This document shows positions 21,437 to 32,272 of a stretch of 64,000 nucleotides of DNA, piece after piece. A program made the position numbers and the translations under genes. A model generated the notes under the pieces. That model was not told where the DNA came from. It made no database searches and was given only the letters and a program-made list of their open reading frames with translations. The first letter of the stretch is position 1. The number at the start of each line of letters is the position of its first letter. The stretch is from Alphaproteobacteria bacterium (lineage in GTDB: Bacteria; Pseudomonadota; Alphaproteobacteria; UBA9219; RFNS01): assembly GCA_037200005.1 (NCBI GenBank), contig JBBCGY010000001.1, positions 1,263,812-1,327,811 of the forward strand, read 5' to 3'.

Positions 21437-22077
21437 ACGAATTTCACTACCGGCCCCTTTCTGGGCACCAAATAGCCGAAGGCGATGGAATCGCGGTCGG
21501 GATGCGGGACGATAAGGCCTCTGATTTCCGACGGACTGAGCAGAACATTCCCGACGAAATCCTTCGTCGCGGCATGCGCCTGCTGCGCCATCCGGAAACG
21601 CGCGCGGATGTCTTCTTCGGCGAAAATATCGTTATGCAACCTCACACCGAACAGTCCGGCATGGCCGTAAGCGAGATCGGCCGCCGCGCGCCAGTTGACG
21701 TAATAAGGGTTAAAGATGCCGCGCTTTTTCCCGGTGTGCGGATCGGCCAAGCGAATGGTTTTTCCGTCAACGACTTTCCGTAAGCCCTCGCAGTGCTTTT
21801 CTTCCGCTTGCCCACCCTTCGTGTACAGCTCGCTATACTCGGCACATATATTCATGAAGGCGGTATTCCATTGAATCCGCGCTTCCACAGGCAATCCATC
21901 GATGGTCTCGGTTACCTTGCCAAAAATCTTGTCCATGACCGTAAGATCGGCATTCATTTTCCCCACTTCACGGAGGGATGCGACGACTCCCGACCGCGCT
22001 TCATGTAAAATATCCGAGGTTTCGGTTGCAGGGGCAAAATCCTGCAAGCGGGCAAGCACCCTTTCTCCATGCGACAT
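21433..22077 (-). CDS. Hypothetical protein, 214 residues
   Basis: I do not recognise this protein. It is soluble, with a helical N-terminal half (about 1-110) and a C-terminal half with HTGKKRGIFNPYYVNWRAA and LLSPSEIRGLIVPHPD. No signal peptide, membrane helix or clear catalytic motif is visible. It is convergent with the BtpA-like gene (4-bp overlap) and divergent from dnaG. Base composition is like the backbone but slightly less GC-rich. It interrupts the usual yqeY-dnaG neighbourhood, so it may be an acquired gene. Confidence 0.65.
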   Translation of the reverse strand: MSHGERVLARLQDFAPATETSDILHEARSGVVASLREVGKMNADLTVMDKIFGKVTETIDGLPVEARIQWNTAFMNICAEYSELYTKGGQAEEKHCEGLRKVVDGKTIRLADPHTGKKRGIFNPYYVNWRAAADLAYGHAGLFGVRLHNDIFAEEDIRARFRMAQQAHAATKDFVGNVLLSPSEIRGLIVPHPDRDSIAFGYLVPRKGPVVKFV

Positions 22078-22173
22078 CTAAAATCTCCGTTTTAAATGAA
22101 TATCATGGGGACAATTTCTCGCACGAAAGTAAAACCATTGCCAGAAAATTGCTTTTACGCTTATTCATAATCC

Positions 22174-24051
22174 ATGCCCCTTCCCCCTTCCTTCCTCGAA
22201 GATATTCGCAATCGGCTTCCGGTGTCGGAAGTCGTCGGGAAGGCCGTGCGCCTGACCCGCGCCGGGCGGGAGTTCAAGGCCTGCTGTCCGTTCCATAACG
22301 AAAAGACGCCGAGCTTTTACGTCAATGACGACAAGCAGTTTTACCATTGCTTCGGCTGCGGCGCGCACGGCGACGTGATCGGCTTCGTCATGAAGCAAGG
22401 CGGGCTGACCTTCCCCGAGGCCATCGAAAGCCTCGCGGCGCAGGCGGGGCTGAGCGTCCCGCAATCCGACCCGAAAGAGCGCGAGGTTTATGACCGGCAA
22501 AAATCCTGGAGCCAGTTGATCGAGCGGGCGGCGCGATTCTTTCAGCAGCAGTTGCGCACCGGGCCGGGCCGCGCCGGGCTGGATTATTTCCATAATCGCG
22601 GCCTCGACGATGACGCCATCGAGCGGTTCCGGCTCGGCTATGCGCCGCAGGACGCCCAGGCGCTGATCGTCGCCCTCAAGCGCGAAGGCTTTAGCGAAGC
22701 CGATATGCTGGAACTCGGCCTGATAAAAAAATCAGAAAATTCAGAAGGTTATTATAGCTTCTTCAGGAATCGAGTGATTTTTCCGGTCGGCGACCGGCGC
22801 GGCAATATCGTCGCGTTCGGCGCGCGGCTGCTGGCGGGCGAAGGGCCGAAATACATCAACTCGCCCGACCATCCCCTGTTCCATAAAGGGAAGCTTCTTT
22901 TCGGCCTGTCGCGCGCCCGCGCCGCCGTGCAGCAGAAGCAACCTTTGATCGTCGCCGAAGGCTATATGGATGTGATTGCCTTGGCAGAAGCCGGTTATAT
23001 CGGCGCGGTCGCGCCGCTCGGCACGGCGATGACCGAGGATCAGATGCTGGCGCTGTGGAAACTGCTGCCGAAGCCCGAAGACCGGCAGCCGGACTATGAT
23101 TACAGCCCGATCCTGTGCTTCGACGGCGACAATGCCGGGCAAAAGGCCGCCGGACGGGCACTGGAGCGAGCCTTGCCGCTGATCAGCGCGGCGCAGACCC
23201 TGCGAATCGCCTTCATGCCCCTGGGCGAAGACCCGGACAGCCTGCTGCGCCGATCCGGCAAACTGGCGCTGCAGAACATCCTGGATCAGGCCCGCCCTTT
23301 AATCGACGTCATCTGGCATCAGGCGCTAGAAGGACGGCGGCTGCAAACCCCCGAAGACAAGGCCATGCTGAAAACTGTTCTGCGGCAATATATAGGCATG
23401 GTCGGCGACGAAAGCCTCCGTCGTCTTTATGAAAAAGATATACAGGATCGCCTAAGCCATTTATTTGGTTATAAAAATTACCAAAAGCAGGGGGCGGGCC
23501 AGACATCTGCCTTTACGCGCAACAAGCCGGAAACCGGCTTTATTGCCCGCCGCCTGCCGCCTAAGCCGAATGAAAGATGGGAGCGAATTATCCTGGCGAC
23601 GCTTATTAATCATCCCGATCTCATGGAGGAATTCGGCGAAGATTTGGCCCGCCATCCCTTCTCGCGCTCCGATTATCGGGACATAAGCGCCCATATGGAC
23701 AGGATTTTTGCCGAATTTAATCACGAACCCCTTGACGCAGCACAATTTTACGGCCATTTCTCGCAGGCGATAAAAAGTGCGCCAGATGCCGAAAGGCTCC
23801 AGGTTGGCTTGTCGGAGCTGCTGTCCGAAACAACCTACATCCACGCCGAGTTCGCGCGGCCGGAGCAAGGATCGGAAACGGCGCGCAATGGCCTTCGTGA
23901 AACCTGGAGTCACATACACGCCAAGCAAACCGACTCGGACATCGAAGCGGCCCGGCTGCGTTTCAATGCCGATCCCAGCGAGGAAAATGAGCAACGCCTG
24001 TTCGCCATCGTTAACGCCCAGCAGACATGGCAGAAGGCCGACGACGAATGA
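22174..24051 (+). CDS. dnaG: DNA primase
   Basis: The 625-residue primase has an N-terminal CHC2 zinc domain (CPFHNEKTPSFYVND and HCFGCGAHGDVIGF, about 37-70). A TOPRIM catalytic core follows, with LIVAEGYMDVIALAEAG (about 258-274) and the acidic FDGDNAGQKAA (about 315-325). A C-terminal helicase-binding region (about 460-625) completes it. It makes RNA primers for replication. It sits directly before rpoD (67-bp gap), the classical macromolecular-synthesis cluster. The ATG at 22174 gives MPLPPSFLEDIRNRLPVSEV, the standard family start. Confidence 0.97.
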   Translation: MPLPPSFLEDIRNRLPVSEVVGKAVRLTRAGREFKACCPFHNEKTPSFYVNDDKQFYHCFGCGAHGDVIGFVMKQGGLTFPEAIESLAAQAGLSVPQSDPKEREVYDRQKSWSQLIERAARFFQQQLRTGPGRAGLDYFHNRGLDDDAIERFRLGYAPQDAQALIVALKREGFSEADMLELGLIKKSENSEGYYSFFRNRVIFPVGDRRGNIVAFGARLLAGEGPKYINSPDHPLFHKGKLLFGLSRARAAVQQKQPLIVAEGYMDVIALAEAGYIGAVAPLGTAMTEDQMLALWKLLPKPEDRQPDYDYSPILCFDGDNAGQKAAGRALERALPLISAAQTLRIAFMPLGEDPDSLLRRSGKLALQNILDQARPLIDVIWHQALEGRRLQTPEDKAMLKTVLRQYIGMVGDESLRRLYEKDIQDRLSHLFGYKNYQKQGAGQTSAFTRNKPETGFIARRLPPKPNERWERIILATLINHPDLMEEFGEDLARHPFSRSDYRDISAHMDRIFAEFNHEPLDAAQFYGHFSQAIKSAPDAERLQVGLSELLSETTYIHAEFARPEQGSETARNGLRETWSHIHAKQTDSDIEAARLRFNADPSEENEQRLFAIVNAQQTWQKADDE

Positions 24052-24117
24052 TCTAACGCGACGCGACATAACCCGACGACGCCCCACAACAGGGCCCCAC
24101 AGCAGGATTGACTAAGC

Positions 24118-26279
<2,162 letters not shown>

Positions 26280-26283
<4 letters not shown>

Positions 26284-26783
26284 TCCATTTGCCGGCAAAG
26301 GATTTTTCGGATCGGCTCCCAGCCTTTTGATCGGGTTTGGCTGCCCTTCGGCTTGCTTATGGGGATATACCCCGCGCAACCCCACTCGCCATCTTCGCTC
26401 GTCAGCGCAAAATCGATGGTCAAGGCTCCATCGGGAAGCTTTTCCACGAACGGCCTTAATCGGTCGGCATCGATGACCAGCCGGTTAGCGCGCGGCTCAA
26501 GCCGCCATAAAAAGGCAAGATCGATGACCTGATTGCTGCCGTCTTTCTGCCTGAAAATAGTCATTGAAGAGGCGCGGGCATCTATGAGGCGGCGACCGGT
26601 GCTTTTGAATATCAAACGCGGTCCGATGATCGTGCCATCCGCCTCAATCCCCATAACCACGACGTGAGGAGCAGATGAAGAATCCTGTTGAGGCTCTTTT
26701 GCCGCCGCCGCGCCGGCATGAAATGCCAGCGCGCATAACAATGCTCCGCATAGGCGCCGGGACGGCAATCGAAAACGAATCAT
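26280..26783 (-). CDS. Hypothetical exported protein, 167 residues
   Basis: The start is placed at ATG 26783 because it begins a clear signal peptide: [20 protein letters not shown] followed by [11 protein letters not shown], cleavage near AAA-KE. The frame extends upstream to 26912, but that part is shadow of the next gene. The mature protein has no recognised domain; it contains [16 protein letters not shown] and ends in a Lys/Arg-rich tail with one Cys pair. It is convergent with rpoD, overlapping by 4 bp, and lies 13 bp after the small membrane gene on the same strand. Confidence 0.65.
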
Positions 26784-26796
26784 CGCGCTGTTCCTT

Positions 26797-27135
26797 TCAT
26801 CCCCCCGCAAGCAGCACGAGGGCAACCAAGCCCAGGCTGATTCCCAAATATTCGCGGACTCCGAGCTGTTCTCCGAAAAGCAGCGCTCCCAGCACGACAA
26901 GACCCAGCGCATTGGCGACCGGATAGAGCGAACCGAACACCGCCAGCTTTCGCGTCTGCAGCAAAACGAACCAGCCTACGCTGGTCGCCGAATAGGCGAC
27001 GAATCCGGCGGTAAACCACCACCAGTCCGTCTGGCCCTGCCCGGCTCGCTTCATGGCCACATCGCCGAACAGGCCGACCGCGACGGAAACCGTGAATATC
27101 AGCCACCATGCGGTTTTGGTGATGGATTCGGCCAT
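26797..27135 (-). CDS. Small four-helix transporter-like membrane protein (EamA/SMR type)
   Basis: At 112 residues this is four predicted transmembrane helices (about 9-26, 40-60, 66-84 and 91-110). The third-fourth region AVFGSLYPVANALGLVVLGALLF is long and Gly/Ala-rich as in EamA/SMR half-units, with LFGEQLGVREYLGISLGLV at the end (the conserved E-x-L motif of this superfamily). It resembles single-EamA proteins such as undecaprenyl-phosphate-arabinose flippase subunits, or SMR exporters; substrate unknown. A terminator lies just upstream, so it must have its own promoter between 27135 and 27165 or depend on readthrough. Confidence 0.75.
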   Translation of the reverse strand: MAESITKTAWWLIFTVSVAVGLFGDVAMKRAGQGQTDWWWFTAGFVAYSATSVGWFVLLQTRKLAVFGSLYPVANALGLVVLGALLFGEQLGVREYLGISLGLVALVLLAGG

Positions 27136-27164
27136 GGCTGCGCCTTCTTTTGCATATCCCCAAA

Positions 27165-27216
27165 CGAAAAACCCCCGTCCGATATTTCTGCCAAAGCGAG
27201 ATTTATCGAACGGGGG
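27165..27216 (-). terminator. Intrinsic terminator after the lysine-rich mini-gene
   Basis: On the minus strand the arm CCCCCGTTCGATA pairs with TATCGGACGGGGG (12 Watson-Crick pairs and one G-T) and is followed by five T residues. Just before it (27220-27240) alternative short hairpins GAAGC/GCTTC and GCTTCG/CGAAGC overlap. Confidence 0.85.
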
Positions 27217-27264
27217 CTGAAGCGTTAGCTTCGATAACGAAGCGTCCCTAAGGACGCCGTGAAG

Positions 27265-27342
27265 TTACTTCTTCTTCTTCACGACTTTCTTCGTTGCTTT
27301 TTTCACAACCTTTTTAGGGGCAGCTTTTTTCTTCGCAGGCAT
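27265..27342 (-). CDS. 25-residue lysine-rich mini-protein
   Basis: A short frame reads MPAKKKAAPKKVVKKATKKV followed by VKKKK: 14 of 25 residues are lysine, the rest Ala, Val, Pro and Thr. This resembles the tail of histone H1-like or HU-tail proteins, so nucleic acid binding is an inference. It is supported as a gene by a near-perfect Shine-Dalgarno (GAGGAGG, 7 bases before ATG), by an intrinsic terminator about 50 bp downstream, and by a long AT-rich upstream region with palindromes. It is easily missed by gene finders because of its size. Confidence 0.75.
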   Translation of the reverse strand: MPAKKKAAPKKVVKKATKKVVKKKK

Positions 27343-27372
27343 GTTGTTCCTCCTCGTAAGTGAAGTGCCGTC

Positions 27373-27407
27373 ATGTTGTTGATTGTTACGCGAACAGTCA
27401 ACAACAT
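27373..27407. promoter_or_regulatory. 35-bp inverted repeat upstream of the mini-gene
   Basis: The arms ATGTTGTTGATTGTT and AACAGTCAACAACAT pair at 14 of 15 positions around a five-base centre ACGCG. It lies 31 bp upstream of the mini-gene start. It may be an operator, or an RNA hairpin if transcription starts further out. It has no T-run, so a terminator is less likely. Confidence 0.6.
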
Positions 27408-27932
27408 ATTCACATCATCATCGTCATTCATGCTCATTCTATGTTGTTTGCCCGACTCACGTTGCAAGCTTGCAACAGATTCCTGCATACGACTTATCAC
27501 GAACATGCATCACGCGATGCGTGGATCATTTTCAAAACATCGCAGTGTCGCATCATGCGAATCATTTTTCTGCGCGCCTTGAAGATATGATCATGATCAT
27601 TTTGCCCTCGAGATACTAACGAAAAGTAAAATTGGTGGATGAAATAGCGACATGGCCATCACGGCAAGCATGACGACATGCTATGCGTTCGATCATTATC
27701 GGCGCTTAAGAGTCGGCGAGCCTCATGGAAGCATCGACGGCGCGGCGCAAGATTTCCGAACGCGCCGCTGCCAGTTCTTGAGCCGCGATAGGCGGAGATT
27801 TCTTACATCCGACTCTTCATTGTCCTCTCCTGCCCCCATAATATCCCCGCTCTTTCTTTGTCCATAAAATTGCCGTAAATTTCCGCCTTAATGCGCCCGC
27901 CGCGTCAATCCGCATCAATGGAGTGTGCCTAA
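27408..27932. other. Non-coding region before the DegP gene
   Basis: About 525 bp between the inverted repeat and the protease gene. The left part is AT-rich and holds a perfect 14-bp palindrome TTGCAAGCTTGCAA (about 27461-27474) and GCATC/GATGC arms near 27510. The right part is ordinary. I see no convincing gene; short frames lack ribosome sites and protein-like composition. Promoters for the mini-gene (minus) and the protease (plus) must lie here. Confidence 0.6.
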
Positions 27933-29465
27933 ATGTCCCATTTGCCGAAAATTTTCCTGTGCCTTCTGGTCGCCGGCCTGCTGGCTCCCGTGCCGAGCGC
28001 GCCCGCCAACGCCGCGGCCCCCATGGCCGGGTTTGCCGACATCGCGGAAAAGCTGCTTCCTGGCGTGGTCAATGTTTCGACGACCCAAAAACTCGATCCC
28101 GCGGCCGCCGCCGAGGATATGATGGAAGAAGACATGCCTAAATTTCCGCCCGGCTCGCCGTTCGAGGACTTCTTTCGGGAGTTTTACGACAAGCACCGCA
28201 AGGGAATGCCTCAGGAACAGCCCCAGAAGGTGACATCTCTCGGCTCGGGCTTCATTATCGACGCGGCGGGCTATATCGTCACCAACGGCCATGTGATCCA
28301 GGACGCCGATGAAATCAATGTCATTCTTCAGGACAATACGAATCTGAAGGCCGAATTAATCGGCGTGGACAAGAAAACCGATCTTGCCGTCCTTAAAGTC
28401 AAATCGTCCAAGCCGCTTCATGCCCTTGCCTGGGGCGATAGCGAAAAGATGCGGGTGGGCGACTGGGTGCTGGCGATCGGCAATCCCTACAGCATGGGCG
28501 GCACAGTAACGGCGGGCATTCTTTCCGCCCGCGCCCGCGATATCGGCGCGGGGCCTTATGACGATTTCCTGCAAACCGACGCCGCCATCAATCGCGGCAA
28601 TTCCGGCGGCCCGATGTTTAATTCCGGCGGCGAGGTGATCGGCGTCAATACCGCCATCTTCTCGCCCACGGGGGGATCGGTCGGGATCGGCTTCGCCATT
28701 CCGTCTTCGCTGGCGCAGGGAGTCGTCGAGCAGCTTAAGACCAACGGCCATACCCGGCGCGGGTGGCTCGGTGTGCGTATCCAGGTGGTCACGCCGGAAA
28801 TCGCCGAAAGTCTTGGCCTCGGCGCGCCGCGAGGCGCTTTAGTTAATAGCGTCACGCCCGGAGGCCCCGCCGACGCGGGAGGAATTAAATCCGGCGATAT
28901 CGTGCTGAGCTTCGACGATAAGGATGTGACCGAGATGCGGCGCCTGCCGCGCATTGTCGCCGAAACCGAAGTCGGGAAAACCGCCCCGATGAAAGTCTGG
29001 CGCGATGGCAAGGAGGTATCGCTGAAAGTCAAAATCGGCGAGCTTGAAAGCCAGGAGAAGGCCGAAGAGAAGCTGGCGGCCGGCGAAGAGAAGCCACCCG
29101 CTCCCGGTATGCCTAAAAAGGAAAAGCTCGAGGGTCTGGGCGTATCGGTTGCCGCGCTTACGTCCGAAACCAGGAGAAAGTATGAGATCAAGTCCGAGGT
29201 CAAGGGCGTGCTCATCACCGATGTCGCGCCCGACGGTCCCGCCTCCGAGCGGGGCATCGTGCCGGGAGACGTGATCATGGAAATCTCTCAGCAGGAGGTC
29301 GGTTCCGTCGCCGAGGTTACTCAGGCCGTCAAAGCGGCCAGAGACAGCGGCAAGCCCTTGCTGCTGCTCGTCCACCATCAAGGCGACGCCCGTTTCGTCG
29401 CGGTGCCTCTGAAGAAGGAAAAGGAAAAGGCAAAAGAGAAGGAAAAGGCGAAGGAGAAGGAATAA
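27933..29465 (+). CDS. Periplasmic serine protease, DegP/HtrA (Do) family
   Basis: The 510-residue protein has a signal peptide (MSHLPKIFLCLLVAGLLAPV, cleavage near ANA-A). A trypsin-like domain carries catalytic His120 (TNGHVIQDA), Asp150 (KKTDLAVLKV) and Ser224 (RGNSGGPMFN), followed by two PDZ domains (about 270-355 and 385-475). It degrades or refolds damaged envelope proteins. The C-terminus ends in a repetitive Lys/Glu tail of about 20 residues, KEKEKAKEKE repeated, unusual for the family. GGAG lies 9 bases before the ATG. It stops 1 bp before the convergent serB end. Confidence 0.95.
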   Translation: MSHLPKIFLCLLVAGLLAPVPSAPANAAAPMAGFADIAEKLLPGVVNVSTTQKLDPAAAAEDMMEEDMPKFPPGSPFEDFFREFYDKHRKGMPQEQPQKVTSLGSGFIIDAAGYIVTNGHVIQDADEINVILQDNTNLKAELIGVDKKTDLAVLKVKSSKPLHALAWGDSEKMRVGDWVLAIGNPYSMGGTVTAGILSARARDIGAGPYDDFLQTDAAINRGNSGGPMFNSGGEVIGVNTAIFSPTGGSVGIGFAIPSSLAQGVVEQLKTNGHTRRGWLGVRIQVVTPEIAESLGLGAPRGALVNSVTPGGPADAGGIKSGDIVLSFDDKDVTEMRRLPRIVAETEVGKTAPMKVWRDGKEVSLKVKIGELESQEKAEEKLAAGEEKPPAPGMPKKEKLEGLGVSVAALTSETRRKYEIKSEVKGVLITDVAPDGPASERGIVPGDVIMEISQQEVGSVAEVTQAVKAARDSGKPLLLLVHHQGDARFVAVPLKKEKEKAKEKEKAKEKE

Positions 29466-29466
29466 T

Positions 29467-30387
29467 TCACTTCGCCGCGAATTCTTGCGCAAATTCTTCC
29501 ACCCGGTAGCCTTGGGCGTAAAGCAGCGCGGTCAGATCGCCGTGCGCCACGCGATGCGCGGCCTTGGCCGCCACGGCGGGCTTGGCATGAAACGCGATGC
29601 CGAGGCCGCCATCCGCCGCGCAAGCCTCGATCATCGGCAGATCGTTCGCGCCGTCGCCGACGGTAATTGCTTCGCCGGGCGCGATGCCCAGTTGCTCCAT
29701 GCCCTGCCGGTAAAGCAGCAGCTTGGCGTTTTTGTCGAGAATCGGCTCCGCCACTTTCCCCGTGATCTTGCCGTCCTCGATTTCGAGATCATTGCCAAAA
29801 TGGGCATCAAATCCCAATCTGGAAGCGATCAGGCCGGTGAAGCACCGGAATCCCCCCGATACCAGCCAGCATGTCCCGCCATGACGGCGCATGGTCGTCA
29901 CCAGCGCCCGCGCGCCCGGCATGATCGTGATGCGTTCCGCCATTTGCTCCAGCAAGGCGGCGGGCTGTCCCGCGAACAGGGCCACACGCTCCCGAATGGC
30001 GGCGGAGAAATCGATCTCGCCATTCATCGCGCGGCGGGTGATCTCGGCGACATGCGCGCGGCAGCCGATGGCATCCGCCATTTCATCCAGCATTTCCTGC
30101 TCGATGATGGTCGATTCCATGTCGGCGACCAGAAACCGCTTACGGCGGCGCGAGGCGTCCTGGACCAGGGCATCGACCGGCCTGTCCGCGATCAACCCGT
30201 CGACGATATCGCGGACGGCGGTTTCGGCGTCCGTTTCCAGCAGCAAATCATGGGCTTGATGGGGGCACAGTTCGGCGCGTTCCGCGACGGGAAAGCCGCG
30301 CCTTGCCAATTCGGCGGCGCAATCATCGGCAAAAGAAGAAAAATTTTTGTCGCTCTTGGCGGCAATAAGCGTGACGGCAATCGGCAT
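29467..30387 (-). CDS. serB: Phosphoserine phosphatase
   Basis: This 306-residue HAD-family enzyme removes phosphate from phosphoserine, the last step of serine synthesis. The nucleophile is Asp89 in FLVADMESTIIEQEML, the general acid position in the usual DxDxT motif being Glu91 here, a variant common in alphaproteobacterial SerB. Later motifs are VSGGFRCFTGLIASRLGFD (motif II Ser) and AITVGDGANDLPMIEAC (motif IV). An N-terminal ACT-like region (about 1-80) precedes the core. It is convergent with the protease gene and 14 bp downstream of scpB. Confidence 0.95.
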   Translation of the reverse strand: MPIAVTLIAAKSDKNFSSFADDCAAELARRGFPVAERAELCPHQAHDLLLETDAETAVRDIVDGLIADRPVDALVQDASRRRKRFLVADMESTIIEQEMLDEMADAIGCRAHVAEITRRAMNGEIDFSAAIRERVALFAGQPAALLEQMAERITIMPGARALVTTMRRHGGTCWLVSGGFRCFTGLIASRLGFDAHFGNDLEIEDGKITGKVAEPILDKNAKLLLYRQGMEQLGIAPGEAITVGDGANDLPMIEACAADGGLGIAFHAKPAVAAKAAHRVAHGDLTALLYAQGYRVEEFAQEFAAK

Positions 30388-30401
30388 GATGGATGGGCCG
30401 T

Positions 30402-31061
30402 CTATTCCGCCGCCGTTTGCGCCGCGTCATCTTCCGCCACCCAGTGCGCGGGCTCTTCGGTATCGGTGGTCACGTTATGGTCGCGCAGCGTCGTATCGTC
30501 GTCCGGCGCGCCCAAGCCCGCGAGAACCGGCTGGGCGTTCAGAAGGCCGGAGGCTTTCAGCTCCTCAAGCCCCGGAAGGTCATTGAGCGAGGAAAGGTTG
30601 AAATGGCTCATGAAATCGGTGGTGGTCACCCAGGTGACCGGACGGCCCGGCGTGTCGCGCCGCCGTCCCGGCCTGATCCAGGCGCGCTCCAACAACAGGT
30701 CGAGCGTGCCGGTCGCGGTGGCGACGCCGCGAATGGCTTCGATCTCGGCCCGCGTGACCGGCTGGTGATAGGCGATGATCGCCAGGGTTTCCGACGCGGC
30801 GCGCGGCAGCTTGCGGCGCGGCTCGGTCACGATTTGCAATTGATCGGCAAGATCGGGCGCGGTGCGGAAGCCGTAGGCGTCGCCGATGGCGACCAGATTG
30901 ACGCCGCGCGGCGCGTAATCTTTTTTCAGCATATCGAGCAGCGCCTCCAGCGTCACGTCGTCGCCGACGCGGGCGAGCAGAGCGTTTCGCGTTACCGGTT
31001 CCGTGCTGGCGAACAGCAGCGCCTCGATCATACGTAACTGGGGATGCAGTTCTTCGGTCAT
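30402..31061 (-). CDS. scpB: Segregation and condensation protein B
   Basis: The 219-residue winged-helix kleisin partner begins MTEELHPQLRMIEALLFAST and contains the family motifs LPRAASETLAIIAYHQPVTR and EIEAIRGV near residues 86-113. It then has RPVTWVTTTDFMSHFNL and an acidic disordered tail. With ScpA and SMC it forms the bacterial condensin. Its start overlaps the scpA stop (ATGA), so translation is coupled. Confidence 0.95.
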   Translation of the reverse strand: MTEELHPQLRMIEALLFASTEPVTRNALLARVGDDVTLEALLDMLKKDYAPRGVNLVAIGDAYGFRTAPDLADQLQIVTEPRRKLPRAASETLAIIAYHQPVTRAEIEAIRGVATATGTLDLLLERAWIRPGRRRDTPGRPVTWVTTTDFMSHFNLSSLNDLPGLEELKASGLLNAQPVLAGLGAPDDDTTLRDHNVTTDTEEPAHWVAEDDAAQTAAE

Positions 31062-31852
31062 TGCCGTATTTCCTCGTTTTCTGGCTTGGCCTTGCGGAGA
31101 TAGATCGGGCCGAAATTGGCGTCCTGGCGCAATTCGACTTCGCCCAGCTTGACCATTTCCAGCGTCGCGGCGAAAGTCGAGGCCACGGCGGAGCGCGCCT
31201 CAAGATCGTCCACGGGTTCTTTCGGCATGAAGCGCGTGAGCACCGCCCATTCCGGCATGAATCCGATCATGCCGCGAAGCCGGACGAGAGCGTCTTCCAT
31301 GGAAAACAGCCTCCATTGCGGCATCAACGCATAGCTCGGCGATTTGGTTCTGCGCTGCGGCGCGGCGAGAGCCTGCAGCAAATCATAGAGCGGCAAGTGA
31401 TAGACAGGCTTCTCGATCCGGCGGATGGGTTCGGGAATGCCGCGCAGGAAAATCTCCGTTCCCAATTGCGGCAAAGCGGCCAGTTGCGCCGCCGCCTTCT
31501 GCATCGCTTCCAGGCGCAGCAGCTGGAATTTTAGCGCCGCCGCGAGCGAGGCGGGATCGGGTTCCTCGCCGGGAGGGGCGGGAAGCAGCAGGCGTGATTT
31601 CAGATAGGCAAGCCAGGCCGCCATGACCAGGTAATCCCCGGCGACTTCCAGCCGCAAGCGCCGCGCCGTCGTGATATAGGCAAGATATTGCTCGGCAAGC
31701 GCCAGAATCGAAATGGAGCCGAGATCGACCTTTTGCTCATGGGCGAGATTGAGCAACAGGTCGAGCGGCCCGTCATAATTGCCAAGCTTGACGACCAGAT
31801 CGTAATTCGATCCGCCGTCTTCCTGTTCGTTTGATGTCGCTGTCTCGGTCAT
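31058..31852 (-). CDS. scpA: Segregation and condensation protein A
   Basis: The kleisin subunit of the SMC-ScpAB complex, 264 residues. After a short acidic start the conserved LGNYDGPLDLLLNLAHEQKV and DLGSISILALAEQYL region appears at about 24-60, with LVMAAWLAYLKSRLLLP near 80 and a C-terminal winged helix. The start is placed at ATG 31852 (MTETATSNEQE); the frame is open to 31972, but the extra 40 residues do not look like the family. It overlaps scpB by 4 bp. nagZ lies upstream on the same strand beyond a small opposite-strand gene. Confidence 0.94.
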   Translation of the reverse strand: MTETATSNEQEDGGSNYDLVVKLGNYDGPLDLLLNLAHEQKVDLGSISILALAEQYLAYITTARRLRLEVAGDYLVMAAWLAYLKSRLLLPAPPGEEPDPASLAAALKFQLLRLEAMQKAAAQLAALPQLGTEIFLRGIPEPIRRIEKPVYHLPLYDLLQALAAPQRRTKSPSYALMPQWRLFSMEDALVRLRGMIGFMPEWAVLTRFMPKEPVDDLEARSAVASTFAATLEMVKLGEVELRQDANFGPIYLRKAKPENEEIRQ

Positions 31853-31940
31853 GGCCCTGAGAATACCTGCATTTTCTTGATTCGGGAAAGAATAGAATAT
31901 AGGCTCCCCGGCATCGGAATTAACCATAATGGAGGTTATC

Positions 31941-32231
31941 ATGGCCGGCGTGATTTCTCTATGGGTAGCCACCGCCCGCCAGCTTTATGCGCATAGAAAA
32001 ATCAAAATGGCCTACAGAGCCTATGCGCGCCAACTGCCGCAGTTGATAAAGGAACATAACAAAGAATGGATTGCCATGGACTGGAACCCCTTGACGGGTG
32101 CCAAACAGGTTGCGATCGCGCCGACCGCACAACAACTTTATGATCATCTCAATAAAAGAGAAATTCCTATCCACCCGCTGCTGATCCGACGGATCGAAGA
32201 ACAAAAGAAAAAACTCCAGCTTAATTGGTAA
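31941..32231 (+). CDS. Hypothetical protein, 96 residues
   Basis: I do not recognise this small basic protein. The start is placed at ATG 31941 (MAGVISLWVATARQLYAHRK) because GGAGG lies 7 bases upstream; an ATG at 31929 is closer to the divergent scpA start. After a short hydrophobic N-terminus it is helical and charged, ending in a Lys/Gln-rich helix (RRIEEQKKKLQLNW). It lies on the opposite strand between nagZ and scpA, two genes otherwise often neighbours, so it may be a local insertion. Confidence 0.6.
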   Translation: MAGVISLWVATARQLYAHRKIKMAYRAYARQLPQLIKEHNKEWIAMDWNPLTGAKQVAIAPTAQQLYDHLNKREIPIHPLLIRRIEEQKKKLQLNW

Positions 32232-32272
32232 TCCATAAAACAGAGCGGTTGAGCCTCAAGGCGTTCTCGGGT

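Noticed and set aside
27360-27620. Several plus-strand frames of 60-80 residues
   Set aside because: Low-quality composition, mutually overlapping, no ribosome site, in an AT-rich promoter region.
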